From the NCBI GenBank assembly GCA_018653485.1, contig JABHZE010000003.1, positions 47,399 through 111,398 of the forward strand: 64,000 nt of DNA, in the 5' to 3' direction. The position numbers and the translations under genes were made by a program. The notes beneath the pieces were generated by a model. The model ran no database searches. It had not been told where the DNA came from and saw nothing but the letters and a program-made list of their open reading frames with translations. Shown here piece after piece: positions 45,795 through 55,600 of this stretch. Each line of letters begins with the position of its first letter. Position 1 is the first letter of the stretch. Source of the DNA: an archaeon (lineage in GTDB: Archaea > Nanobdellota > Nanobdellia > Pacearchaeales > GW2011-AR1).

Positions 45795-46647
45795 AATGAA
45801 ATCAAAAATAATGTTAATGTTAGTATTTTTAGTATTTGGGATTTTTTTAATTAATTTAATTGTTGCTCCTCAGATTTCTGATGAAACTAATGCTAATCTT
45901 TTTATTGAGGGTGGATTGGTTTGCTCTGATAATGGATTTAATTGGACTGATACAACTGTTTCTCCAATTATTAAAAAACCTACATTAGGAGAAGGTAATT
46001 GTTATGAGGTGGATGGGATTCCTACAACTAAATGTTGTCCTCAAGGATTTGAATGTGAATCTCAAGGAATGGTAGGAGTATATAAATGTGAAAGAAGTCC
46101 TACTAATTTTTGTTATCAATTAGAACAAGCAGATTGTGAAAATAATGAGTATACTTCTTGGATTGCTAATAACACTCTTCATCCTATTTTAAGTGTTCAA
46201 GTTCCATCTAATTATTGCGGTAAGGAATTAAGTTATAGTGTTGCTGGAAATGATGTTTGTGTTGAACAAACTCATTGTGATTGTGAATGGGAAGCAGGAA
46301 GTTGTGTTGCTAAATCAAGTGTTGTAGAAACTTGCAGTAATAATAATTTTGTTCCGGTTCCTTTGCCAGACGCTTGTTCATGGACTGTAGATTCTGTTGA
46401 TGATGATTGTGGTGGAAGTGGATTTTTCACAATCTCTTATACTGGAAATCTTGCATCTTGTGGTGACCCAGTTATATCTTATCCTTGCCAAGATATTGTT
46501 AAATTAGGATTTTTTAATTTCTTAAATGTTTTATCTGTAATTGTTGTTTTGTTTTTAGTTTATTATGTTTATTTTATTCTTCGAGCTAATAAAAGTAAGA
46601 AAGTTTCTGAAAAGAAAAAAACTAAAAAAGGGAAGAAGAAAAAATGA
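45784..46647 (+). CDS. secreted/membrane-anchored Cys-rich protein
   Basis: N-terminal signal, many Cys, C-terminal TM and Lys-rich tail. Confidence 0.6.
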   Translation: MIIKMKSKIMLMLVFLVFGIFLINLIVAPQISDETNANLFIEGGLVCSDNGFNWTDTTVSPIIKKPTLGEGNCYEVDGIPTTKCCPQGFECESQGMVGVYKCERSPTNFCYQLEQADCENNEYTSWIANNTLHPILSVQVPSNYCGKELSYSVAGNDVCVEQTHCDCEWEAGSCVAKSSVVETCSNNNFVPVPLPDACSWTVDSVDDDCGGSGFFTISYTGNLASCGDPVISYPCQDIVKLGFFNFLNVLSVIVVLFLVYYVYFILRANKSKKVSEKKKTKKGKKKK

Positions 46648-49337
46648 AGTTTAAATCTTATTTTTTTTTAATGTTTTTTGGGATTGTTTTATTTAGTTTG
46701 TCTGGATTTGTTTTAGGAGAATTTACTCAAGGAGATGAAGTTTATGATATTAAGAGTAGTTATGGGCCTGGTGCTGAATTAAGTGGGTGGATAAATATTA
46801 GTTTAAATAATGAGGGTGCAGATTCTAAAATAACTGGATTTAGTAGTGAGATAAGTATTCATGATTTTTTAATAAATAATATTGCTGATTTTGATTGTGT
46901 TCCTGTGGATTGTGAGAGTAGTTATAGTTCTTCTGGAAGTGGAAGTGTTTCTAAAGAAACTTCTCTTGAGTTTTTAGAAACTGGGGTTTTGGGTGTTAGA
47001 TTAACTGGAAGTGTAGACGATGTTAGTAGTTTTTCATTTAAAATAAATAGTGATTCAGGTAATGCTTGTTTGCATCCATTACAAATAGATATTTTGAATG
47101 ATGGAAGTTTTGAATGGAAAAGTGTTGAAGTAGGTAATGATTTTACTTGTATTATGGAAGATTCTTATGCATGTTTTAATGAAGATGATATTAAAGGGGA
47201 ATTTAGATTAACTACGAATACTTATTGTAATAAAGTTGATTTATTACCTCCTAGTAAAATATTTCAAATTGGTGCAGAGATTTTAAAGGATGAATCAACT
47301 GGTGATGAAAATGTATTTTTTAAATTAGAATTAAGTGTTGCTGGAAATTATGAAGAGTGTAGTGTTTCTGCAAATAGTGCAGGACAAATAAGTTGTAATG
47401 TAGAGATTGATAGTGCATTAGAAGAAAGTTCTGAGGCAGAGATTTGTATAAGTGTAGAGGATGCTTCTGATGATGGGAAATATAATATTAAGTATGAAGA
47501 TGTTTCACCTTGTGGATTTTTTGAAAGTAATGACTATGATTTTCCTATTTTTATAAAACCAGGGAAGTATTCTGGAGTAAGTGAGGTTATTTTTAGTGAA
47601 GCTGAATTAGAGATTGATGTTTCAGGAGATATTGAAAATTATATTTTTGATAAATATGAGGGGAATTGTGATCCTGAATGTATTGTTCCATTAGGTTTTT
47701 ATGCAGGAGTTGCACAGACAATTAGTTTATCTGATTTAAGATTAACTTATAATTCTGGTTCTAAGGAAGAAACTAAGATTTATGAAATAGAAGAAAGTAA
47801 TGCAATGATTAGTGCTGATTTTCAAGAACTAGATTTAGATTATGCAAACATAATTGTTCCTTCTGACTTGGGTAGTGAGAGTCTTGATTTAAAATTAGGT
47901 GGAAGAACCATATTTACAGAAAATATTGAGATTGTTGCTATTCCTCAAATAGAAAATATAATTCCTGCAGAAGCCCCTTCATTAGTTGATGTTAATTTTA
48001 AGGTTTTATTAGATGGTTCTACAGATGATTTAAGTTATAGTTGGGATTTTGGTGATGGAAGTGAAACAGAGACAAGTGAGAATAATACTATTAGTCATCT
48101 TTATGAAAATACTGGAACTTATACTCTTAGTGTTGAAATTTCTAATGATGAAGGTAGTGCATCTAAAGCTATTAGTGTGAATATTGTATCTCCAAAAAAT
48201 TTAATAAATAAAACTATTAGGAATTATAGAAATGATTTGGATAATATTGAAGAAAGTATTAATTTTCTTCCTGAATGGGTTGGTGATAAGGTTAGCGAAG
48301 AAATTGGATTAGAAGATTTAGGAGGAGATTTAGATGGATTAGAGGGAAGGTATGACGAGGGTTTTTTAAGTGATGATGAGAGTGTTGAAATTATGAGGGA
48401 ATTAAATGCATTAGAAATCCCTTATCAATTAAATATAAGTGTTAATATAGATGAGATAAGATTTGTTCCTGAAGAATCTCAAATTGATTTAGAAATTTTA
48501 AAACAATTAGGAGCAGGAGATTATGATGATAGAGATGCCTATATTAATGGAATTAATTTATGGTTGAGAGATAATTTAGATGTTAATTTTGAATCAAAAA
48601 CTTATTCTATCTATTTTAGAAATGGAGATAGTATGGACTTGTTAAGTTTTGCAAAAATAATTCTAAAACCTAAGGAGAATCTTGATGAGTTTTATGTTGT
48701 GATAAATGGTGATGCAAATGAGATTTTTGTTAATAGTGATGTGAATAGTAATGAATTTGAGGAGAGTAATGCTCTAGGAATTACTTTTTCAGATTTAAGT
48801 GAGGATTTTACAATAGAGTTTACACATCCTGAGAGTATTAGTTTAACAGATGTTCCAGTGTATATTTCTGCAGAATTTAAGGAATTAGAAATAAGCTATG
48901 ATGCTGGAATTTGTAATAATGATGGTAAATGTAATGGAGATGAAGATTATAAAAATTGTAGGGCTGATTGTAAACCTTGGTTATGGGTAATAATTTTCTT
49001 AATAATATTATTTTTTGTTGCTCTTGCAGTTTATATTGCATTACAAGAATGGTATAAAAGGAATTATGAGAATAGTTTGTTTAAGAATAAAAATCAATTG
49101 TTTAATTTAATTAGTTTTATGAATAATGCATCTATTCAAGGAATGCAAAAGGCAAGTATCTTTAAGCAACTAAAGGAAAAGGGTTGGAAAAGTGAACAAC
49201 TAAATTATGCTTGGGGTAAATTTAAAGGTAAAAGAACAGGTATGTGGGAAATACCTGTGTTTAAATGGGCTGAGAATAAGAAAGTTAAAAATGAGATTGC
49301 AAAGAGAAAGAATGTTACTTCTCCAGTCAAATTCTAA
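46644..49337 (+). CDS. PKD-domain membrane-anchored surface protein
   Basis: Signal peptide; YSWDFGDGSETETSENNTISHLYENTGTYTLSVEISNDEGS; CNNDGKCNGDEDYKNCRADC; C-terminal TM plus cytoplasmic domain. Confidence 0.8.
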   Translation: MKFKSYFFLMFFGIVLFSLSGFVLGEFTQGDEVYDIKSSYGPGAELSGWINISLNNEGADSKITGFSSEISIHDFLINNIADFDCVPVDCESSYSSSGSGSVSKETSLEFLETGVLGVRLTGSVDDVSSFSFKINSDSGNACLHPLQIDILNDGSFEWKSVEVGNDFTCIMEDSYACFNEDDIKGEFRLTTNTYCNKVDLLPPSKIFQIGAEILKDESTGDENVFFKLELSVAGNYEECSVSANSAGQISCNVEIDSALEESSEAEICISVEDASDDGKYNIKYEDVSPCGFFESNDYDFPIFIKPGKYSGVSEVIFSEAELEIDVSGDIENYIFDKYEGNCDPECIVPLGFYAGVAQTISLSDLRLTYNSGSKEETKIYEIEESNAMISADFQELDLDYANIIVPSDLGSESLDLKLGGRTIFTENIEIVAIPQIENIIPAEAPSLVDVNFKVLLDGSTDDLSYSWDFGDGSETETSENNTISHLYENTGTYTLSVEISNDEGSASKAISVNIVSPKNLINKTIRNYRNDLDNIEESINFLPEWVGDKVSEEIGLEDLGGDLDGLEGRYDEGFLSDDESVEIMRELNALEIPYQLNISVNIDEIRFVPEESQIDLEILKQLGAGDYDDRDAYINGINLWLRDNLDVNFESKTYSIYFRNGDSMDLLSFAKIILKPKENLDEFYVVINGDANEIFVNSDVNSNEFEESNALGITFSDLSEDFTIEFTHPESISLTDVPVYISAEFKELEISYDAGICNNDGKCNGDEDYKNCRADCKPWLWVIIFLIILFFVALAVYIALQEWYKRNYENSLFKNKNQLFNLISFMNNASIQGMQKASIFKQLKEKGWKSEQLNYAWGKFKGKRTGMWEIPVFKWAENKKVKNEIAKRKNVTSPVKF

Positions 49338-49390
49338 TCATTGTTTCAGATTATAGAAACATTAATAAATAAAATTTCAAGTATATTACT

Positions 49391-50026
49391 ATGAAGATAT
49401 TAAGGAATTTTACAAAGAGGATGTTTGGTCTTTTCTTTAAACAAAGAAAAGATATTAGTCTTGGTTTTTATGGTCCTCCTAATGCTGGTAAAACTAGTTT
49501 AGCAAATAGGATTTGTAAAGATTGGACTGAGGAAGAGATGGGAAATGTTAGTTCTATGCCTCATGAAACAAGAAATGTTCAATTTAAAGAAGAAGTTGAA
49601 ATAAAATATAAGGAAAAAACTTTGAAATTTAAATTAGTGGATACTCCTGGAATTGCTACTAAGATTGATTATGAGGATTTTATGAAACATAAAATGAAGA
49701 AGAAAGCTGCTCAAAATAGGGCTAAAGAAGCTACTCAGGGTATTGTAGACTCAATAAAATGGTTAGATGATATGGATGCTGTTGTAGTTGTTGTAGATGC
49801 CACTCAAAACCCTTATTCTCAAGTTAATGTTACTATTGTAGGTAATTTAGTTGCTAGAAAAATTCCAGTATTAGTTGTTGCAAATAAAGTTGATTTAAAA
49901 AAAGCAGATATTAAAAAAGTTGAAGCTGCTTTTCCAGAATATGATGTTGTTGGAATTAGTGCTAAATATGGAAAAAATATGGATGAGTTTTATGAATCTG
50001 TATTTAAATTAGCAAAACAAGCATAG
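49391..50026 (+). CDS. Era-like GTP-binding protein
   Basis: GFYGPPNAGKTSLANRI (G1), LVDTPGIATK (G3), VANKVDL (G4), ISAKYG (G5). Confidence 0.9.
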   Translation: MKILRNFTKRMFGLFFKQRKDISLGFYGPPNAGKTSLANRICKDWTEEEMGNVSSMPHETRNVQFKEEVEIKYKEKTLKFKLVDTPGIATKIDYEDFMKHKMKKKAAQNRAKEATQGIVDSIKWLDDMDAVVVVVDATQNPYSQVNVTIVGNLVARKIPVLVVANKVDLKKADIKKVEAAFPEYDVVGISAKYGKNMDEFYESVFKLAKQA

Positions 50027-50114
50027 CATTTAAAAATATAGTTAAGTATTATATAATATAAACTATATATTAGAAAGATGAAAATAGAATATATTTTATA
50101 ATAAAAAAGAGAAA

Positions 50115-50516
50115 ATGGCAAAGAAAAAAACTAAAAAAAAGGCAGATGGTTTAACATTGCAGTTTATGCCTTATTCTGAAATCTCAACTTTAGATAGTGT
50201 TGAGAGAATTAAAAAATTATTAAAAATTATTTTAAATAATAAAGTTGTAATTCTTCAAGGTAGATTAAAACCTGAAGAGGAAAGTCGTTTAATTGAAGAT
50301 ACAATGATTATGATTGGAAATATTCCTGGATTTAAAGGTGTTGAATTAGCAGTTATTTCAAATGATTCTGAAGAAAAAACTTTCTTTAAGAAAGTTAAAT
50401 TTGGTATAGCTAAAGTTTTAGTTGGACAGCAAGATGCTATTACAATTATAGGGCCTGCGTCTATTGTTAAGGAGATGAAAAGAGATCCTAAGAAATTGGA
50501 AGTTATGATGAGGTAG
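50115..50516 (+). CDS. DUF2073-like protein
   Basis: LQFMPYSEISTLDSVERIKKLLKIILNNKVVILQGRLKPEEESRLIEDTMIMIG; downstream of Era-like GTPase as in other archaea. Confidence 0.75.
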   Translation: MAKKKTKKKADGLTLQFMPYSEISTLDSVERIKKLLKIILNNKVVILQGRLKPEEESRLIEDTMIMIGNIPGFKGVELAVISNDSEEKTFFKKVKFGIAKVLVGQQDAITIIGPASIVKEMKRDPKKLEVMMR

Positions 50517-50579
50517 ATATTGAATAAAAATTAGCAAATTGATTGTGATAAAATTGTTAGAGTATCACTAAATTTCATT

Positions 50580-50675
50580 TTATATAATAAAAATTCTTGT
50601 TATTTGAATTAAGAGTAAAATAATTGCTAAAACCCCTGCAAAAATTAATATTTTCTGAAATGATTTAAGTTTCAT
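50580..50675 (-). CDS. possible membrane micropeptide (31 aa)
   Basis: MKLKSFQKILIFAGVLAIILLLIQITRIFII. Confidence 0.3.
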   Translation of the reverse strand: MKLKSFQKILIFAGVLAIILLLIQITRIFII

Positions 50676-50776
50676 TTTATTATTTGTCCTTTATTGGATT
50701 AAGTTTTTGAAATATATAAATTATCTGATTATCCCACTCCCATAATGTTTATTAAGAATGTTTGTTTCTGTATTTT

Positions 50777-51361
50777 ATGCCTCATCAATGCACTAAATGT
50801 GGGAAAGTTTATGAAGATGGCTGTAAGGAGCTATTAGAAGGATGTAGTTGTAGTAGTAGATTTTTTTATTATATTAGGCAGGAAAAGCTGAATCAGATTA
50901 ATGAAGATGCTATGAAGGCTATGAGAGAACTTGAGAAAGCTGATAAAGTTCAAATAGAGAAAGATATTAGAGAGATAACTGGGATGGAGGAAGAACCTGA
51001 TAAACCTGTGATTCTTGATTTAGAGAGTGTTAAAGTTATTGAACCTGGAAAGTTTGAGATTGATATTGTTAATTTATTTCAGAAAAGGCGTCCATTGATT
51101 TACAAATTAGAAGAAGGAAAGTATATTATTGATTTAGCTTCTTCATTTAAACAGAGTGATGAGGTGAGTAGGATGATTGTAGATCCTAATAGGGGGGGAA
51201 GTGTTTCTGAAGGGAGTGGTTCAGAATCAAAAGATTCTGAAGGTGGCGCGGGTTCAGAAGATTTGAAGAATGATGATGAAGGGGAATTAATTAGTGATGA
51301 AGAAGATGGTGAAGATGAATTAGATATTGATGATTTAGACGAGGCAGGGGATAAGAAATAA
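50777..51361 (+). CDS. Zn-ribbon protein (DUF2072/COG3364-like)
   Basis: MPHQCTKCGKVYEDGCKELLEGCSCSSRFFYYIRQ; acidic C-terminus. Confidence 0.75.
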   Translation: MPHQCTKCGKVYEDGCKELLEGCSCSSRFFYYIRQEKLNQINEDAMKAMRELEKADKVQIEKDIREITGMEEEPDKPVILDLESVKVIEPGKFEIDIVNLFQKRRPLIYKLEEGKYIIDLASSFKQSDEVSRMIVDPNRGGSVSEGSGSESKDSEGGAGSEDLKNDDEGELISDEEDGEDELDIDDLDEAGDKK

Positions 51362-51621
51362 TGAGTAAAACTGCTTATTTAACTGGAGTTGAAGTTGGTG
51401 ATGGAATGTTTTCAAATGAAAGTTTAGTATGTGTTGTTGACCATAAAGATAATAAATTTTCTGGATTTTTTGATAAGGGTATGATTGTTGAAGGTGCTTT
51501 AGAGGTTCAAGTTTTGCATACTGATGGAAAATTAGCACTGATTAGACCGACTAGGAGTCAGGAATTTTTTGAGGCTAGGGGAGTTACTGTTCCTAAAAGT
51601 AGGATTAGGTATGTTGATTAG
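51361..51621 (+). CDS. hypothetical protein
   Basis: 86-aa ORF, ATG overlaps stop of upstream gene. Confidence 0.55.
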   Translation: MSKTAYLTGVEVGDGMFSNESLVCVVDHKDNKFSGFFDKGMIVEGALEVQVLHTDGKLALIRPTRSQEFFEARGVTVPKSRIRYVD

Positions 51622-52454
51622 AATTGCTTAATTATCTGTTTTTGAATTTCATTTGCTAATGTGGGATCCTTATTTATTATAACTTTTATCGAAGACTTTT
51701 TTTCTAATGCTTTTTGTAAAAGTTCGATTGTGTCTTTCTTTTTTAAAGATTTTTTAATTTGTTTGTTTATTTCTCCGGGTATGAATATTTGTATAAAGAA
51801 GTTGTTGAAGACTAGAAGGTCATTTGTTAATTTTTTATTTGTTAGTTTGAACTTGGCTCCTAATGATTGATAAAATTCTTTTGATTCTTTTTCTATATCT
51901 GAGTTTCCTGAGCAGAGGAAATAGATTTTATGTCCTTTATTTAACAGTTTTTTTATATAATTATATTCTGCTCTAAGATAAAATAATCTTTTCCATTCAT
52001 AATTAATCTCATAACAAATAGTTTGATTTGATTTTTTGGTTAATTCATTTTTAATAAAATAATAAAGATATTTTTCTGCATCAAAAAGAGTTTCAAAATT
52101 TAAAATTATTATATCCTCTCCTTGTTTTGAATCTTTAACCCCTGAAATATTTCTTATTTTATCTTTTGCATAATAATTCGTTTCTATAATATCTGTAAAG
52201 GATTGTAATTGTTTTATCCATTGAACATTGATTTCATATTTTTTATCTTTACTTTTGAGAACTTTTAATTTTGTTAATTCTTTAACTCCTTTGTATACTG
52301 ATTGATAACTTGAAGAATAGTTGTAATGTTTTTTTATTTTATGGTATATTTGTTTTAGTGTTAATGGCCATTCTATCGTAAGTATATTGATTATTGCATC
52401 CTTGCTATTTTTTGGTTTATTATTTAGTTCTGGAATAAGAATGTTAAATGCCAT
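51618..52454 (-). CDS. winged-HTH transcriptional regulator-like protein
   Basis: ILTIEWPLTLKQIYHKIKKHYNYSSSYQSVYKGVKELTKLKVLKSKDKKYEI. Confidence 0.65.
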   Translation of the reverse strand: MAFNILIPELNNKPKNSKDAIINILTIEWPLTLKQIYHKIKKHYNYSSSYQSVYKGVKELTKLKVLKSKDKKYEINVQWIKQLQSFTDIIETNYYAKDKIRNISGVKDSKQGEDIIILNFETLFDAEKYLYYFIKNELTKKSNQTICYEINYEWKRLFYLRAEYNYIKKLLNKGHKIYFLCSGNSDIEKESKEFYQSLGAKFKLTNKKLTNDLLVFNNFFIQIFIPGEINKQIKKSLKKKDTIELLQKALEKKSSIKVIINKDPTLANEIQKQIIKQF

Positions 52455-52567
52455 AGTGTTTTTAGGAGGGTTTTTATTATAAACTTTTTGGTTTATTTTT
52501 TTTAAACCAAAGATTAATAAGGTATTTTTGGGATTATAATTTTACTTTAGATAAGGGTGATTAAAAA

Positions 52568-53428
52568 ATGAAATTTGCATGGGAAAAATATGAGGAACTT
52601 CCAATAGGGAGAAGGAATACACTTCAAGTGTTTATTACAAATAAATGTAATTTAAATTGTGAAGGATGTTTTGCTAAAAATATTATGAAAGGGGAGGGAA
52701 TTCATATTTCTATTGATGAATATAAAGGGGTTATTGATGAATTTTTAGAAAAAGGTGGGGAACAAATTACTCTTTTAGGTGGAGAGCCATTACTTCATCC
52801 AGAATTAAAAGAAATGCTTGCAATAAATAAAGAAAAAGGAATTAAAACTACTATTTACACTAATGGATATTTTTTAAATAAATTTGATAAATTGGATTTT
52901 GAGGGCGTTAAATTAAGAATTTCTTTGTATTGTAAATCAGGGCATACTAAGAGTATTGATGAATTACCTAAGACAAATATTCCCTTTGATGTTTGTTTTA
53001 TGGTTTCAAAAAATACTAGTGTTGATGAATTACTTGAAACAGCAAAAATTCTTGAAGAAGAACATAATTGTAATGTATTTTTTATATCAAGCATAAGGGA
53101 ATTAGATAATGCAAGAAAAGAATTTTTTGATGATACTGCTATAACTATGAATCTTTTGAAATATAAAGAACTTATTAATGATTTTTTAAACAAATACATT
53201 GGAGATATGGAAATCCATATATCTAAAAGGGGGGTTTTTGAAAGCACAAAAACTCTTCCGGATAATAAATGCAGGTTTGCGAATTATTTTATTAGTGGAA
53301 AAATAATTCAATGTCCTTATGATGTTGTTAACAAAGTGTTTCAAAAAGATTATACGTTTAATTGTAGAAATTGTCAGCAAAATAATACTTGTTTAATGTC
53401 AAAGATAGTTGTTAAAAGAAAACTATAA
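52568..53428 (+). CDS. radical SAM protein with C-terminal Cys cluster
   Basis: VFITNKCNLNCEGCFAKN (CxxxCxxC), LLGGEPLLHPEL; C-terminal CRFANYFISGKIIQCPYDVV...CRNCQQNNTC. Confidence 0.85.
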   Translation: MKFAWEKYEELPIGRRNTLQVFITNKCNLNCEGCFAKNIMKGEGIHISIDEYKGVIDEFLEKGGEQITLLGGEPLLHPELKEMLAINKEKGIKTTIYTNGYFLNKFDKLDFEGVKLRISLYCKSGHTKSIDELPKTNIPFDVCFMVSKNTSVDELLETAKILEEEHNCNVFFISSIRELDNARKEFFDDTAITMNLLKYKELINDFLNKYIGDMEIHISKRGVFESTKTLPDNKCRFANYFISGKIIQCPYDVVNKVFQKDYTFNCRNCQQNNTCLMSKIVVKRKL

Positions 53429-53477
53429 TGAACTCATTAAGAAAACTTAAATAGTTTGATTTGTTTTTTATTTTAAG

Positions 53478-54386
53478 ATGGTAGATTATGATTTAATTAT
53501 TGTTGGAGCAGGGCCTGCTGGAATGACTGCAGGAATTTATGCAGCTAGATATAAAATGAGTGTTTTAATTTTATCTAAAGATTTAGGTGGAATGGCTTCT
53601 ACTGCCCATAAGGTTGTTAATTATCCTGGTTTTAATGAGATAACTGGTTTGGAATTGATGCAAAAGTTTGAAAAACAAGCTAAAGATTTAGGTGTTAAAT
53701 TTGCTTATCAAGAAGTTTTAAAGATTAAACCAGATAAAACAAGTGGTGGATTTGTTGTTGAAACAAAAAAAGGGAATTATGCTTGTAAGAAAATAATTTA
53801 TGCAGGAGGAAGTAAGAGAATTGAATTAGGGGCAAAGGGTGAGAAAGAATTTCTTGGAAAAGGTGTAAGTTATTGTTCTACTTGTGATGCTGGATTTTAT
53901 AAAAATAAAAATGTGTCTGTTATTGGTGGAAGTAATGCTGCTTTAACTAGTGCGTTATTAGTTAGTAAATATGCAAAAAAAGTTTATTTGATTCATAGGG
54001 GAAGTGATTTTCAAAAAGCAGAACCTAGCTGGATTGAAGAGGTTGAAAAGAATAAGAAAATTGAAGTGAAGTTTAATGAAGAAGTTGTAGAGATTTATGG
54101 AAGTAAATTTGTTGAAGGGGTTAAATTAAAATCTGGTAATGGGCTTGATTGTGAGGGAGTCTTTATTGAGATTGGAGGAGTTCCTCAAAGTTATGTTCTT
54201 GAAAGCTTAGGATTAAAGATGAATAAGTCTGGATTTATTATTACAGATAAAGAACAGAGAACTAATATTAATGGATTTTATTCTGCAGGAGATGTCACTG
54301 ATAATGTTTTAAAGCAAATAATAACTGCTTGTGGTGAGGGAAGTGTTGCAGTTCTAAGTGCTTATAGAGATTTGAAAAAGAAATGA
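53478..54386 (+). CDS. trxB: thioredoxin reductase
   Basis: LIIVGAGPAGMTAGIYAARY, YCSTCDAGFY, GFYSAGDVTDNVLKQIITACGEGSVA. Confidence 0.9.
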   Translation: MVDYDLIIVGAGPAGMTAGIYAARYKMSVLILSKDLGGMASTAHKVVNYPGFNEITGLELMQKFEKQAKDLGVKFAYQEVLKIKPDKTSGGFVVETKKGNYACKKIIYAGGSKRIELGAKGEKEFLGKGVSYCSTCDAGFYKNKNVSVIGGSNAALTSALLVSKYAKKVYLIHRGSDFQKAEPSWIEEVEKNKKIEVKFNEEVVEIYGSKFVEGVKLKSGNGLDCEGVFIEIGGVPQSYVLESLGLKMNKSGFIITDKEQRTNINGFYSAGDVTDNVLKQIITACGEGSVAVLSAYRDLKKK

Positions 54387-54387
54387 T

Positions 54388-55386
54388 TTAAAGAAAAATA
54401 TTCCAATAACTTCGAATCATTTCCTCTGAACCAAATTTAATTAAATTAGAATAATTATTAATATCTAACTTAAATAGATCAGATTTATCTGCATTCCTCA
54501 TAGAATCTAAATATTTTTTTCTGTTTTTGTTTTTGATTATTAAGGGAGGGTAATGGTTTTTCATTAGAATATAATTTAATAACATTCTTCCGGTTCTCCC
54601 ATTTCCATCCATGAACGGATGAATTTTTTCAAATTTATGATGAAATGTAATTGCTAAAACTAAAGGATGTAAATTGCCCTTATTTTGTTTATACCATTTT
54701 AATAACAAATCCATGTCTGTTTTAATATATGGTGCAGGAGTAGCCTTAAAATTTGATTTTATAACTCGAACCTCTTGAGCCCTATAACCAATTCTTTTAT
54801 CAATATTTTCTAATAATTTTTTATGAGTTTCTATAATCAAATCATGAGTTAATTCATTTTTAGAATCAATAAATTCATTAAATACATTCTTAGTATTTTT
54901 TAAATCATAAACTTCCCTCAGAGTTTTATCTTTAGGCGTCTTTTCATTTTCTAATAATTCTTTTGCTTCTGCTAAATTAATTGTGTTGCCCTCTATTGAA
55001 GTAGTATTAAAAGCAAATTCTATAACAAAATTCTTCCAAATTTCTTGTTTAGTTAAATAATTTTGTTTTTTAAATTCTTTGATAAAATGCAATTGACAAG
55101 CCTCAATTTCTATTAAATTTTGTTTTAAAAATTTATCTTTCTTGGGTTTTAATTTTTTTATTTTTTCTATATATCTATTTGATTCAAGAAAGTTATTAAT
55201 TGTTTTATAGGTTTTTTTAATCTCATTTTTATAATTGGGTATTTCTTGGATTGTTTTTTTTATTTCGTCTAAAGTGCTACCTAAGTATGCTATGTCTTTT
55301 ACTATTATCTTTCCATTTTTCCTCTTAGACACTCTAAGATAATAATAATTTTTGTTTCCGATTTTCTTTTTGTAAATATATACCAT
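54388..55386 (-). CDS. Fic-domain protein
   Basis: KIHPFMDGNGRTGRMLLNYIL Fic motif; TTSIEGN inhibitory-like motif. Confidence 0.9.
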   Translation of the reverse strand: MVYIYKKKIGNKNYYYLRVSKRKNGKIIVKDIAYLGSTLDEIKKTIQEIPNYKNEIKKTYKTINNFLESNRYIEKIKKLKPKKDKFLKQNLIEIEACQLHFIKEFKKQNYLTKQEIWKNFVIEFAFNTTSIEGNTINLAEAKELLENEKTPKDKTLREVYDLKNTKNVFNEFIDSKNELTHDLIIETHKKLLENIDKRIGYRAQEVRVIKSNFKATPAPYIKTDMDLLLKWYKQNKGNLHPLVLAITFHHKFEKIHPFMDGNGRTGRMLLNYILMKNHYPPLIIKNKNRKKYLDSMRNADKSDLFKLDINNYSNLIKFGSEEMIRSYWNIFL

Positions 55387-55416
55387 AATAATTATACTAA
55401 ATAAGAGTATTTAAAT

Positions 55417-55456
55417 CTTACCCTTTACAAATTAAAAATAGATTGTAAAGGGTAAG
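55417..55456. repeat. perfect 14-bp inverted repeat
   Basis: CTTACCCTTTACAA-attaaaaataga-TTGTAAAGGGTAAG. Confidence 0.85.
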
Positions 55457-55509
55457 ACTGCAAAAAATGCTATGTTTTTCATAATATATAATTTTATAAA
55501 TCTAGGAGG

Positions 55510-55535
55510 ATAGCTAACGACGTGTCGTTAGCTAT
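55510..55535. repeat. perfect 12-bp inverted repeat (2-nt spacer)
   Basis: ATAGCTAACGAC-gt-GTCGTTAGCTAT. Confidence 0.85.
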
Positions 55536-55600
55536 TTCTATTTGGATAATTATGTTTTATTTTTGGTTAATATTATAAACTTGTTTTTTCTTTTAGTTTA

